NCBI GenBank assembly: GCA_964600225.1
Contig: CAZRIT010000045.1
Span: 1-16,540 of the forward strand
Direction: 5' to 3'
DNA from: CAZRIT01 sp964600225
Lineage (GTDB): Bacteria; Bacillota; Clostridia; Christensenellales; CAG-138
DNA: 16,540 nt
The notes below the pieces were generated by a model. That model was not told the origin of the DNA. It ran no database searches and saw only the letters and a list, made by a program, of their open reading frames with translations. Numbering within the stretch: the stretch's first letter is position 1; the number at the start of each line of letters is the position of its first letter. The translations under genes were made by a program, and so were the position numbers. Of the stretch, positions 6,282 to 15,054 are shown in pieces.

Positions 6282-6304
6282 ATCGGAATCCGAATTCGTA
6301 TAAT
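6282..6304 (+). promoter_or_regulatory. Possible plus-strand -10 box and overlapping imperfect dyad before the phage cassette
   Basis: TATAAT at 6299-6304 is a perfect -10 sequence on the plus strand, about 113 nt before the first phage gene. No good -35 box lies 16-18 bp upstream (the best is CAAATT at 6276-6281). The 20 bases 6282-6301 form an imperfect palindrome (14 of 20 positions symmetrical, with CGGAATCCG and CGAATTCG as overlapping perfect small palindromes) that touches the -10 box. A weak promoter that needs or is blocked by a DNA-binding protein is one reading. The rest of 6305-6416 shows no gene. Confidence 0.35.
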
Positions 6305-6416
6305 TTTTGGCGCATGGTTGGCGTTATCATGGGCTTGCGGACAGGGGGAATACGACCTCGACCCCGAAGCCGCATGGCAAGGTAAGGGTGCCAAAGCACA
6401 AAAGGAGCACGACACG

Positions 6417-6806
6417 GTGGCAAAGCGCGATGATCTTGAACAGAGGATAGGAGCCTATTTTCTGGCGTGTGACGACACGGCGGAGCGCATTATCCTCAAA
6501 AATGGCGGCGTCAGTGTCCGCCAGACTCCGTACACGCTCGCGGGATTGGCGGAACACCTGGGGGTTTCGCAGCAGCATATCCGCGAGCATGCGGAGCGGG
6601 AGACCGACCGCATGGGCCGCCTGTACGCAGGGGCCATGCGCCGCATCGAGCGATACACCGTGGAACGCGCGCTGTTGGGCGAACTGCAATACAGCGTGGC
6701 GGCAATGCTCTTGCGCGATCTCGGCAACGGCGAAAAGCTGCCGCCGAACGGGGACGCGGAGCGCATTGTGATCGTGCTGGAGGACAAGGAAGGGTGGAGC
6801 GAGTAA
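6417..6806 (+). CDS. Phage terminase small subunit
   Basis: The small terminase recognises the viral DNA and loads it on the large subunit for packaging. The 129-aa protein starts VAKRDDLEQRIGAYFLACDD (the initial GTG read as Met), has a helix-turn-helix at about 40-58 (TLAGLAEHLGVSQQHIREH), then a helical region and the C-terminal IVIVLEDKEGWSE, the kind of ending (xxGWxx) seen in small terminases of Firmicute phages. The GTG at 6417 is chosen because AAAGGAG lies 10 nt upstream; the frame is open to 6156, but that part overlaps the divergent promoter and does not resemble a protein. It is the first gene of the cassette, with only 1 nt before the large subunit gene. Confidence 0.82.
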   Translation: MAKRDDLEQRIGAYFLACDDTAERIILKNGGVSVRQTPYTLAGLAEHLGVSQQHIREHAERETDRMGRLYAGAMRRIERYTVERALLGELQYSVAAMLLRDLGNGEKLPPNGDAERIVIVLEDKEGWSE

Positions 6807-6807
6807 C

Positions 6808-8148
<1,341 letters not shown>

Positions 8149-8168
8149 CGACAAAGTTGGGAGGAACC

Positions 8169-9779
8169 ATGAACAAATCTATCGTAACGGAGGAAAAGCG
8201 GCGGCTGTGCGAACGCGCGTATGCGCTGTTTCGGGAGTTTCGCGGCGCATACGGCGCGGAATGGCAGCGGCTGGAGCGGTGCGAACGGATGTACCGCGGC
8301 GATCACTGGCACGATGTGCCCGTGACCGACCGCAACGAGCCGCGTCCCGTCACGCCCGTCATCCAGTCCACCGTTGAAAACGTCAAGGCGGAGCTGATGG
8401 ACCGCGTGCCCGAGGCGGTCATTGCGCCCGAAAGCCCCGCCGACACGGAAACGGCGCAGGTGATCGAGGCGGTCATCCGCCAGAATCACGACGCCGATTG
8501 CTACGTCAAGGAGTACCGAAAGCTGGTGCACGATCTGCTTGTGGGCGGCTACTGCGTGCAGGAGGTCGGCTACGACAGCCTCCTCAACGGCGGCCTGGGC
8601 GGGGCGTTTATCCGCCATGTGGACAGCCGCAGCATCCTGTTCGACCCGCTTTCGACGGACATGCAGGATGGGCGCGCGGTGTTTAAAATCGCCCTGCGCA
8701 CGAGGGAATGGGTGGAACAGCACTTTCCCGAGCAGGCGCCGTTTTTGACCGCGGATGCGTTCGGCAGCCCCGATGCGGTGCAGGATGGCGTGCTCCATGG
8801 CGATCGCCAAAACACGATGCTTTTGATGGAATACTGGTGGCGCGAATACGACGCGGAGACGGACGCCTGCCGCGTGCACATGGCGCAGCTTGCGGGCAAC
8901 CGCGTGCTCATCGACAGCCGCGACAGCAAGCCCGAGGGGTATTTCGAGCACGGATTGTATCCGTTTGTCCTGACGCCGCTGTATGTGCGCAAGGGCTCGT
9001 GCCTGGGCTTTGGGCTGGTGGACCTGTTTGAAACGCAGCAGCGCTATGCCGACAAGCTCGACCAGATCGTGCTCAAAAACGCCTTGATGGCGTCGCACAA
9101 TAAGCTCCTTGTTACCGAGGCTTCGGGCTTTGACACGGAGGACCTAAGGGACTGGTCCAAGGAGGTGCACCGCGGGGAGAGCCTCAACGGCGTTACTTGG
9201 TTTTCCACGCCGCCGCTGCCCGCGTACATCATCTCCTATATCCAAAGCATCCGCGAAAACATCAAGCAGGAGAGCGGCGCCAACGAGTTTTCCCGCGGCA
9301 TGACCACGGGCGGCATCACCGCGGCCACGGCCATATCGGCCCTGCAGGAGATGAGCAACAAGCGTGCGCGCATGATTTCCCGCGTGCTGCACGAGGCGTT
9401 TCGGGACGCGGTGCGGCTGGAGATCGAGGTGGAACGGAAGTTCAACTTCTTCACCAGGCCCGTCACCGTCACATCGGACGGCCAAACGCGGCAAACGACC
9501 TTTGAAAGCGCGATGCTGGTGCGGTTTGCGCCCGGCAACGCGGTCATACCCATCGAATTTGCCATCTCCGTCAAGGCACAGCAGGAAACCAAGTATACGG
9601 CCATGGCGCAAAACGATCTGGTGCTGCGCATGCTGCAAGCGGGCATGATGCGGCCCGAACAGGCGGCGGAACTGATGATGTTCGACGGCAAGGAGGAGCT
9701 GGTCAAGCAGCTCAAACAACACAATTTGCAACAACAGAAAGCGGAAGCGGCGCTTCCGACACAGGGAGGACAGCAATGA
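8169..9779 (+). CDS. Phage portal protein, P22-like
   Basis: The portal forms the dodecameric ring at one capsid vertex through which DNA enters and leaves. The 536-aa protein has the layout of P22-type portals: a helical N-terminus with YRGDHW (42-47), then TPVIQSTVENVKAELMDRVP (62-81), a central domain with DSRSILFDP, and a C-terminal part with GITAATAISALQEMSNKRARM, the long helix lining the channel. It ends in a glutamine-rich tail. The ATG at 8169 has GGGAGG 4 nt upstream; a TTG at 8157 in the same frame is inside the ribosome binding site and was rejected. The stop overlaps the next ATG (ATGA, 9776-9779). No frameshift or missing segment is seen. Confidence 0.92.
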   Translation: MNKSIVTEEKRRLCERAYALFREFRGAYGAEWQRLERCERMYRGDHWHDVPVTDRNEPRPVTPVIQSTVENVKAELMDRVPEAVIAPESPADTETAQVIEAVIRQNHDADCYVKEYRKLVHDLLVGGYCVQEVGYDSLLNGGLGGAFIRHVDSRSILFDPLSTDMQDGRAVFKIALRTREWVEQHFPEQAPFLTADAFGSPDAVQDGVLHGDRQNTMLLMEYWWREYDAETDACRVHMAQLAGNRVLIDSRDSKPEGYFEHGLYPFVLTPLYVRKGSCLGFGLVDLFETQQRYADKLDQIVLKNALMASHNKLLVTEASGFDTEDLRDWSKEVHRGESLNGVTWFSTPPLPAYIISYIQSIRENIKQESGANEFSRGMTTGGITAATAISALQEMSNKRARMISRVLHEAFRDAVRLEIEVERKFNFFTRPVTVTSDGQTRQTTFESAMLVRFAPGNAVIPIEFAISVKAQQETKYTAMAQNDLVLRMLQAGMMRPEQAAELMMFDGKEELVKQLKQHNLQQQKAEAALPTQGGQQ

Positions 9780-10225
9780 AACACGATAAAAGCAGCCTCA
9801 TCGAGCAGGCGCTCGGGCGCACGCAGCCAACCAAGCCCATGCAGCCCGCGCAGGAAGGCGACGAAACCTTCAACGGCGTTGTGGACGAGATTGCGGCGCT
9901 GATTATGGAGGGCAAGGTGCCCGAGGATTTCAACCTGGAGGAGGCGTTTGCCGACGAGGCGTTCGTCGAGCTGCTGCTCGATTTCCCGCTCGAGGCGGCG
10001 ATACGCATCTATCGGGCGGAGCGGCAGGCCGCCGATGCGGAAACCAGCGCCAAGGCGCGCGTGGCCGAGCAGGTGCGCTCCCGCAGCGCCTTGCCCAGAA
10101 GCACGCGCGGCGGCGGCTACGTTTCGCCGCGGACCGATTACAAAAACATGGACAGCGCGGAGTTTTCCAAACTGCTCCAGCAGGTAAAAAAGACCGCCCG
10201 CAGCGGCGGCACGACCAGACTGTAA
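9776..10225 (+). CDS. Probable capsid scaffolding protein
   Basis: By position (between portal and capsid genes) and character this is a scaffolding protein, which guides capsid assembly and then leaves the shell. The 149-aa product is strongly charged and mostly helical: an acidic middle (DEIAALIMEGKVPEDFNLEEAFADEAFVELLLD, about 37-69, two short helices), a helical stretch IYRAERQAADAETSAKARVAEQV (78-100), and a basic C-terminus after RSRSALPRSTRGGG, with SAEFSKLLQQVKKTARSG near the end, similar to the basic coat-binding tail of other scaffolds. The ATG overlaps the portal stop by 4 nt, with GGGAGG about 7 nt upstream. Sequence similarity to a named family was not recognised; the call rests on context and composition. 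Confidence 0.65.
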   Translation: MKHDKSSLIEQALGRTQPTKPMQPAQEGDETFNGVVDEIAALIMEGKVPEDFNLEEAFADEAFVELLLDFPLEAAIRIYRAERQAADAETSAKARVAEQVRSRSALPRSTRGGGYVSPRTDYKNMDSAEFSKLLQQVKKTARSGGTTRL

Positions 10226-10243
10226 GGATTGGGAGGAAACGCA

Positions 10244-11476
10244 ATGAGCAACACCAACACCACGGCCACCACGGCCGCAGGCACCTACCTGAACAAGGAT
10301 TTCTACGATCGGCAGCTATTGGAAACCGCCAAGACCAAGCTGGTGCACGCCAACTTTGGCCAGAAGCGCGGCATCCCCAAGAATTCGGGCAAGCGGGTGG
10401 AATTCCGCCGCTACGAGCTGTTTACGCCCGATGCGGACGCACTGCTGCTGGCAGAGGGCGTCACGCCCGACGGGCAGAGCCTGTCGCAATCCCATGTGGA
10501 GGCGGAGGTCAAGCAGTACGGCGCGTATGTGGAGGTCAGCGACCTTTTGGCCACCACGGGCTACGACAATGTGCTGGGCGACTCGGCGGAGCTGCTGGGC
10601 GAGCAGCTCGGCACGGTGATTGAATGGATCACGCGCGACGCCATGAACGCGGGCACCAACGTGCAGTACGCGGGCGGCGGCACGGGCAGAGCCGCAGTCA
10701 CCGCATCGGACAAGCTGACGGTCGCGGAGATCCGCAAGGCCGTCCGCACCCTCAAAAAGGCCAAGGCGCGCATGTTTAACACCAGCATCGACGGCAAGGC
10801 CAAGAAGCCGCATTTTGTGTGCATCTGCTCGCCCGACGCCACCTACGATCTGCAAAACGACGCCGTGTGGCAGAACGTTTCCCAGTATGCCAACGCCGAG
10901 GCCGTGTACAGCGGCGAGATCGGGCGGCTGTTCGGCGTTGTGTTTGTGGAAAGCACGGAGGCCAAGGTATTCAAGCAGAGCGTGCTCAACAAGGTCAGCG
11001 CGGCGGTATCGAGCGGCACCGCGTTTGTGCTCAAGACCGAGCCCGACGCGTTGGCCAAGGCGTACCTGAAAAAGGGCGGCAACAAGATCAAGGTCGGCTC
11101 CGTGGAACTGACGCTGGCCGCGGCGGACTCCTACACGGAGGCTACCAAAACGGTCAAGGTCGTTGAGACGCTTTCGGGCGACAAGGCGCTGGCCGCCGAC
11201 GCCATCGTGTACTCCGAGGACGCGGGCGCCATCGACAGCGACACCAAGGCGGGTCTGGACGTGCATTCCACGCTGGTGTTCGGCGCGGATGCATACGGCG
11301 TGATCGAGGTGGAGGGCGAGGGCTGCATGCAGACTATCATCAAGCCCGTCGGCAGCGGCGGCGCATCCGACCCGCTGGATCAGCGCGCCACCGTGGGCGC
11401 CAAGGTGGCCGCCTATACGGCAACGGTGCTCAACAACCTGTGGCTGGTGCGCATCGAGCATGCCGTATCGGCATAA
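10244..11476 (+). CDS. Major capsid protein, N4-gp56 type
   Basis: The shell protein, HK97 fold, of the N4-gp56 family. The 410-aa product begins NTTATTAAGTYLNKDFYDRQ, as this family does, continues with KNSGKRVEFRRYELF (46-60), LLLAEGVTPDGQSLS (67-81), VKQYGAYVEVSDLL (89-102) and SPDATYDLQ (196-204), and ends SGGASDPLDQRATVGAKVA...LVRIEH. Between FVESTEAKVF (234-243) and HSTLVFGADAYGV (341-353) lies an extra segment of about 100 residues, rich in beta-type sequence (KIKVGSVELTLAAADSYTEA); this is an insertion domain likely exposed on the shell surface. The ATG at 10244 has GGGAGG at 10231-10236. The 101 nt after the gene hold a strong hairpin. Confidence 0.92.
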   Translation: MSNTNTTATTAAGTYLNKDFYDRQLLETAKTKLVHANFGQKRGIPKNSGKRVEFRRYELFTPDADALLLAEGVTPDGQSLSQSHVEAEVKQYGAYVEVSDLLATTGYDNVLGDSAELLGEQLGTVIEWITRDAMNAGTNVQYAGGGTGRAAVTASDKLTVAEIRKAVRTLKKAKARMFNTSIDGKAKKPHFVCICSPDATYDLQNDAVWQNVSQYANAEAVYSGEIGRLFGVVFVESTEAKVFKQSVLNKVSAAVSSGTAFVLKTEPDALAKAYLKKGGNKIKVGSVELTLAAADSYTEATKTVKVVETLSGDKALAADAIVYSEDAGAIDSDTKAGLDVHSTLVFGADAYGVIEVEGEGCMQTIIKPVGSGGASDPLDQRATVGAKVAAYTATVLNNLWLVRIEHAVSA

Positions 11477-11520
11477 CGGGCAGCTTTGCTGCCAATCGGC
11501 AGCGTACGGACAAGGCGGAG

Positions 11521-11545
11521 GGGAGTGCGGCCATGCCGCATTCCC
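11521..11545 (+). other. Hairpin between the capsid gene and the next gene
   Basis: GGGAGTGCGGC (11521-11531) pairs with GCCGCATTCCC (11535-11545) over 11 positions, with one G-T wobble and the 3-nt loop CAT. No T-tract follows, so it is not an ordinary terminator. It lies 44 nt after the capsid stop, in the only long gap of the cassette. A second, smaller stem (GCAGC / GCTGC) lies at about 11480-11492. Such a stem could protect the capsid mRNA from 3' decay and raise capsid output over the later genes. Confidence 0.55.
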
Positions 11546-11577
11546 GCCGTAGAACGATTGTGAATAAGGAGGCAACC

Positions 11578-11856
11578 ATGCACTATATCACCGAACAGGA
11601 GATCGACCAGATCACCACCGCCACGGGCGCGGCGCTGAACAAGGAGCCCAAAGTCACCGTAACCATCCGCGCCACGGACCAAAGGACGCACTGGGAGGGC
11701 GGCATCAACGGCCACTTCTTCCGCATCCGCACCGATGCGCCAGTGGCGATTCCCCAAAGCCTGGCGAGGCTGATTGCGCTGTCCGATTCCGTCCGATTGG
11801 AGGCGGAGGCGTACACGCGCGCCTACCGCGCCAAGGGCGGCAAGAAGGTGCTGTGA
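11578..11856 (+). CDS. Small phage structural-region protein (92 aa)
   Basis: The 92-aa product starts MHYITEQEIDQITTATGAAL. The middle, KVTVTIRATDQRTHWEGGINGHFFRIRTDAPVAIPQSLARLI (25-66), looks like a small beta domain. From general knowledge, short proteins with a similar plan (a K-V-x-I strand, an xxNGxxFxI turn, then VxIPxxLAxLI) often follow N4-gp56-type capsid genes in Firmicute phages; their function is not established to my knowledge. It ends in a basic helix RAYRAKGGKKVL. The ATG at 11578 is chosen for AAGGAGG at 11566-11572; the frame is open to 11440 but that part crosses the hairpin and the capsid end. No cysteine, no membrane segment. Confidence 0.7.
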   Translation: MHYITEQEIDQITTATGAALNKEPKVTVTIRATDQRTHWEGGINGHFFRIRTDAPVAIPQSLARLIALSDSVRLEAEAYTRAYRAKGGKKVL

Positions 11857-11869
11857 GGGGTGAACCGCC

Positions 11870-12415
11870 ATGACGCTCAAGGAACTGTTAACAGGCGCGC
11901 TCCAGCAGCTCAACCGCGATACCGACGCGCAGACGATGGAGCTGTGGCGGGACAAGCTGACCCGCTACCTCAACGACGCCATGCTGGACATGGCAAACGC
12001 GCTCAAGCCGCGCCGCACCGACGAGATGCTGCTCGCCGACGGGCGCATCGACACGACCGCGCTGCCGAGGGCGTGCGTCAAGGTGATTGCCTTGGTCAAG
12101 GATGGCAAGCGCCTGCCGTTTTACTACGGCGTGGGCTCGGGACTGCTGCACGTGCCGTGCGCAGCCGACGGCCCCGTGCAGGTGACCTATCGCTGCATCC
12201 CGTCCATGCTCAGCGCCGATACGGACGAGCCCGAGCTGCCCGCGGAGCATCACAGCGACCTGATACTCTATGCCGTGGGGCGCGAGCGCGCCGCGGGCGA
12301 CGCAAGCTCGGTTCAGTCCGCGCGCGCGTGCTTCGAGCTGTATCAGTCCGCCAAGCGTGCGCTGTGCGCGCATCACGGGGAACTGGATGCGTACCGCATC
12401 GAAAACCGCTATTAG
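11870..12415 (+). CDS. Probable head-tail adaptor protein
   Basis: By position after the capsid genes and by size, this 181-aa protein is a good candidate for the adaptor ring that sits under the portal (P22 gp4-like or HK97 gp6-like role). The N-terminal half is helical (MTLKELLTGALQQLNRDTDA, then MELWRDKLTRYLNDAMLDMANAL). The middle has a beta-type part, TTALPRACVKVIALVKDGKRLPFYYGVGSG (61-90) and PVQVTYRCIPSML, and the C-terminus is a pair of helices (LILYAVGRERAAGD, then ARACFELYQSAKRALCAHHG), the usual plan of these connectors. GAGGGGTG precedes the ATG at 11870. I did not recognise a named family; the role is inferred. Confidence 0.62.
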   Translation: MTLKELLTGALQQLNRDTDAQTMELWRDKLTRYLNDAMLDMANALKPRRTDEMLLADGRIDTTALPRACVKVIALVKDGKRLPFYYGVGSGLLHVPCAADGPVQVTYRCIPSMLSADTDEPELPAEHHSDLILYAVGRERAAGDASSVQSARACFELYQSAKRALCAHHGELDAYRIENRY

Positions 12416-12427
12416 GAGGTGGATAGC

Positions 12428-13858
12428 ATGGCCCTGTATCAATACCGCATCCGCCGCTTCGACGGCATCAGCCAGGGCGTAGCCGAGAACGCGCTCGATC
12501 CCTCGGAAAGCCCCGACGCGTGCAACATGGATACCGCGCTTGGGAACCTTGCCGTGGCCAAGGGGTATGTGCGCCACAGCGATGCGGCGTTTCCCACCCC
12601 GAACGACAGCAAACGGCTCTTTGTATGGAACCGTGCCGACGGGCAAAGGATGCTGCTGGCCACGGGCGAGAAGCTGTACCTGCTGGACGAGGCGACCCAA
12701 ACTTGGAACGTGCTGTACACATTCGCCAACGGCGGCGCGGACGCAGCGCAGTATGATTTTCAGCAGCTTAAGCTCGGCAGCACCGAATATCTGGTGATTG
12801 CCAACGGGCTTTCGCAGATGGCCAAGTGGAACGGCACGGACGCCGCGGCCGCTTTTGGCAGCGCGGCGGGACTGTCGGATCTGCCCGTCAACTTCATCGA
12901 GCTGTATTTCAACCGCCTGTTTGCCGCGGGCAACCCCGCGTTTCCCTGCCGCCTGTATTGGAGCAAGGCGCCCGGCGACACGCGCACGCTTGAGGACTGG
13001 TCGAGCGCCGACGAAAGCGAAAACGTCAGCGGCGGGCATGTGGAGGTGGGCACGGATTCCGACCCGATTACGGGGCTGGTGGCGCTTTCCAACCAGCTGT
13101 TGATATTCAAGCGGGATTCCCTCTATCGCCTTTTGGGCGACCGCCCCGCCAACTACCGCATCTGCCCCGTCAACGCCGCCATGCGCCAGCCCGTGCACAC
13201 GGCGATGGCCCGCTATGGCGATGCGCTGTACTTTTTGACCGACGGCGGCATGTACTATTACGACGGGCAGACGGTGCATCGGCTGCAAAACGCCGATAAG
13301 GTGCGCGCGTTTCTGAACGCCGCGGATCTGACCATGACGCAGGCGGCCGCCTGTAAGGACAAACTCTACTTTGCCGTTAAGGAGCACGGCTCGTCGCCTT
13401 GCAACGATGCGCTGCTGGTGTACGATCCCGGTCAGGGCAGCTACATGGTGCGGCGCGGCTTTCTGGTGCGGGGACTGTATGCGGTGGCGGGCGTATTGTA
13501 CATCATCGACGGCAACGGCCGCGTGTGCCGCTTCAACGAGGGCGAAACCTACGACGGCGTTCGCATCGAGGCCTACTGGAAAACGCCCCTGACCGACCTG
13601 GACAACAAGATTGCCGACAAACGCCTGCAGGAGCTGTACCTGCGCGGCACGGGCGGGCTGCTTTCGGTGGAGGCCGTGGCGGACGGAAAGACCGTCTGGT
13701 ACGATCGCATCATGCCAGGCAGCGGCGGCATCCTGGAAGCGCCGCTTACGGGCGACGGCCGCGCGTTTTCGCTCAGGTTTGCCAACGTCAACGGCTCGCA
13801 CTTTGCCATCGACGGCGGCGTGGAGCTGCTGCTGGATCTGCAGCGGCGCGTGCTGTAA
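12428..13858 (+). CDS. Beta-propeller-like phage neck/tail protein
   Basis: A 476-aa protein with repeating strands that suggest a beta-propeller: short units such as KRLFVWNRADGQRMLLATGEKLYLLD, EYLVIANGLSQMAKWNG, NQLLIFKRDSLYRLLG, GDALYFLTDGGMYYYDG, DKLYFAVKEHG and GVLYIIDGNGRVCRFNEG. Proteins of this kind form the nozzle or hub below the adaptor in short-tailed phages (P22 gp10 or T7 gp12 role), which fits the gene order here. The start ALYQYRIRRFDGISQGVAENALDPSESPDACNMD is typical of such proteins, and the C-terminus turns to plain beta sequence. The ATG at 12428 has a perfect AGGAGG at 12414-12419. No signal peptide is present. The exact family was not identified; the role is inferred from fold pattern and order. 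Confidence 0.68.
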   Translation: MALYQYRIRRFDGISQGVAENALDPSESPDACNMDTALGNLAVAKGYVRHSDAAFPTPNDSKRLFVWNRADGQRMLLATGEKLYLLDEATQTWNVLYTFANGGADAAQYDFQQLKLGSTEYLVIANGLSQMAKWNGTDAAAAFGSAAGLSDLPVNFIELYFNRLFAAGNPAFPCRLYWSKAPGDTRTLEDWSSADESENVSGGHVEVGTDSDPITGLVALSNQLLIFKRDSLYRLLGDRPANYRICPVNAAMRQPVHTAMARYGDALYFLTDGGMYYYDGQTVHRLQNADKVRAFLNAADLTMTQAAACKDKLYFAVKEHGSSPCNDALLVYDPGQGSYMVRRGFLVRGLYAVAGVLYIIDGNGRVCRFNEGETYDGVRIEAYWKTPLTDLDNKIADKRLQELYLRGTGGLLSVEAVADGKTVWYDRIMPGSGGILEAPLTGDGRAFSLRFANVNGSHFAIDGGVELLLDLQRRVL

Positions 13859-13870
13859 AGGAGGGATCGC

Positions 13871-14059
13871 ATGGCGTACGAATCCAAGGGCCTGCAGGCG
13901 ATGTTTCCTGTGTATCTTTCACGCATGGCGCAAAAGGACATGTCGCGCGACGAGTTTGATATCTCCGTTGCGCAAAATGAGGGTAACCTCAACCAGAACC
14001 TCGAAACGCTCTATCAGAAGCTGACGGAGATCGAGGCGTATCTGACCACTTTGGAATAA
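13871..14059 (+). CDS. Small helical phage protein (62 aa)
   Basis: I do not recognise this gene. The 62-aa product has an N-terminal part MAYESKGLQAMFPVYLSRMA and a C-terminal helix with heptad-like hydrophobic spacing (VAQNEGNLNQNLETLYQKLTEIEAYLTTLE, 33-62), which looks like a short coiled coil. AGGAGGG precedes the ATG at 13871 and the gene keeps the 12-13 nt spacing of its neighbours, so it is very likely translated. It sits between the nozzle-like protein and the last gene of the cassette. A small oligomeric plug, needle or chaperone piece would fit, but nothing in the sequence proves this. Confidence 0.65.
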   Translation: MAYESKGLQAMFPVYLSRMAQKDMSRDEFDISVAQNEGNLNQNLETLYQKLTEIEAYLTTLE

Positions 14060-14072
14060 TGGAGGAAACCAT

Positions 14073-14867
14073 ATGGCAATGAAACCGATATGGATCAAGG
14101 GGACGGGCAGCGGCAAAAAGCCCCCGCAGTTTGGCCTCGGCGTGCTCAGGGACGATTTTGGCGGCACAACGTCGTCCGTAAAGCGCTCGGGCGGCGGCGG
14201 CTCCGCCAACAACACGGCGTCGCTGCAAAGCTACATCAACAGCATGTACCGGCAGTTCAAGCCTACGCCGATCACCTATGAAAAAATGAGCGCGGAAGCG
14301 CTCAGGGAGAGCATCTCCGCATGGCTTCGGCCAAGCTATGAGCAGGCGATTTTCAACCGCCAAAAGCGCACCGAGACCTCCAAGGCGGAGCTGGACGCCG
14401 ACGCCATCTCCCGCGGGATGGGCGCGAGCACCTATGTGACCGACGTCAAAAACCGCCAGCAGAACGAGGAGGCAAGGGACATTGCGCTCATGGAAAGCGA
14501 GTATGGCGCAACGCTGTCCAAGCACGTTGCGGAGCGCACGGAGGCCGAGGAGGCGCGTGCGCTGGAGGTGGAGATGTTCAACCGCGAACAGGAGCAGAAG
14601 GCCTATCAGCTTGCGTACAGCGCCGCGGTGGTGCTGTTCAACGCGCGCTCCCGCGGCGGCGGGGGCGGCGGCTCAAAGGCAGGCGGCGTGGTCGCCACCA
14701 CGCCCGAAAACTGCGAGTGGCTGCTGCAATCGATAGACAAAAACGAACGCGCGCAGGTGTACGCGGGCACGGACGATCTGCATGCGCAGTACCGCGCGGA
14801 GATCGTCGCCTCCGTCGGCACGGGCGGCTACATCAAGTTGATGGGAAAGTACCCGAGCATCCCGTAA
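14073..14867 (+). CDS. Last gene of the cassette: helical protein with Gly-rich linker, possible ejection/internal protein
   Basis: The 264-aa product has three parts. Residues 1-45 are basic and glycine-rich without clear structure (IKGTGSGKKPPQFG, SGGGGSANN). Residues 50-193 are almost wholly helical and charged, with KRTETSKAELDADAISRGMG (98-117), STYVTDVKNRQQNEEARDIA and ERTEAEEARALEVEMFNREQ (154-173), followed by a hydrophobic-small stretch AYQLAYSAAVVLF. After a glycine run (195-200) comes a small C-terminal domain, ENCEWLLQSIDKNERAQVYA. Internal or ejection proteins of short-tailed phages often look like this, and genes in this place often encode them, but I do not recognise a family. 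GGAGG precedes the ATG at 14073, and a terminator follows. Confidence 0.6.
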   Translation: MAMKPIWIKGTGSGKKPPQFGLGVLRDDFGGTTSSVKRSGGGGSANNTASLQSYINSMYRQFKPTPITYEKMSAEALRESISAWLRPSYEQAIFNRQKRTETSKAELDADAISRGMGASTYVTDVKNRQQNEEARDIALMESEYGATLSKHVAERTEAEEARALEVEMFNREQEQKAYQLAYSAAVVLFNARSRGGGGGGSKAGGVVATTPENCEWLLQSIDKNERAQVYAGTDDLHAQYRAEIVASVGTGGYIKLMGKYPSIP

Positions 14868-14892
14868 CGCGTATCATGCGCAGCAACCCCCA

Positions 14893-14920
14893 AAAAGCCG
14901 TCCCGATCGGGGCGGCTTTT
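14893..14920. terminator. Bidirectional intrinsic terminator closing the phage cassette
   Basis: AAAAGCCGTCCC (14893-14904) pairs with GGGGCGGCTTTT (14909-14920) over 12 positions with one T-G wobble, around the loop GATC. The GC-rich core is flanked by A4 on one side and T4 on the other, so it can end transcripts from either strand. It lies 25 nt after the last phage gene and before the promoter of the lipid kinase gene. Confidence 0.85.
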
Positions 14921-14968
14921 CCATGCCTGCGCTGCGCGTCGGGCGCATAGATTCGGGGCGCGGATGCA

Positions 14969-14997
14969 TTGCATGGCGGAACGAAATTTGTTATACT
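14969..14997 (+). promoter_or_regulatory. Housekeeping promoter of the lipid kinase gene
   Basis: TTGCAT (14969-14974), a 17-bp spacer and TATACT (14992-14997) form a good sigma-A-type promoter. Transcription would start near 15004, leaving a leader of about 51 nt before the ATG at 15055. It shows that the kinase gene is transcribed separately from the phage cassette. Confidence 0.78.
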
Positions 14998-15054
14998 ACA
15001 TGGAATCCGATCGGGTGCGTACAGCCGCGGCCGATCCATGAACCGAGGAGAAAC

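Noticed and set aside
4859..6385. 508-codon plus-strand open frame over the GT-C-like membrane gene
   Set aside because: Its translation is a Gln/Arg/His-rich shadow with no hydrophobic core, while the minus strand encodes a well-formed membrane protein with promoter and ribosome binding site.
6156..6416. N-terminal extension of the small terminase frame
   Set aside because: The extension runs through both divergent promoters and reads as unlikely protein; GTG at 6417 has AAAGGAG at good spacing and fits the family's start.
10316..11575. 419-codon minus-strand open frame over the capsid gene
   Set aside because: Antisense shadow of the clearly recognisable N4-gp56 capsid gene; no ribosome binding site and no protein-like pattern.
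11888..13801. Very long open frame on the minus strand (637 codons) across the adaptor and beta-propeller genes
   Set aside because: It is antisense to two genes with strong ribosome binding sites and phage-like order. Its translation is rich in Arg, His, Val and Ala with no domain pattern, as expected for a shadow frame in GC-rich coding DNA.
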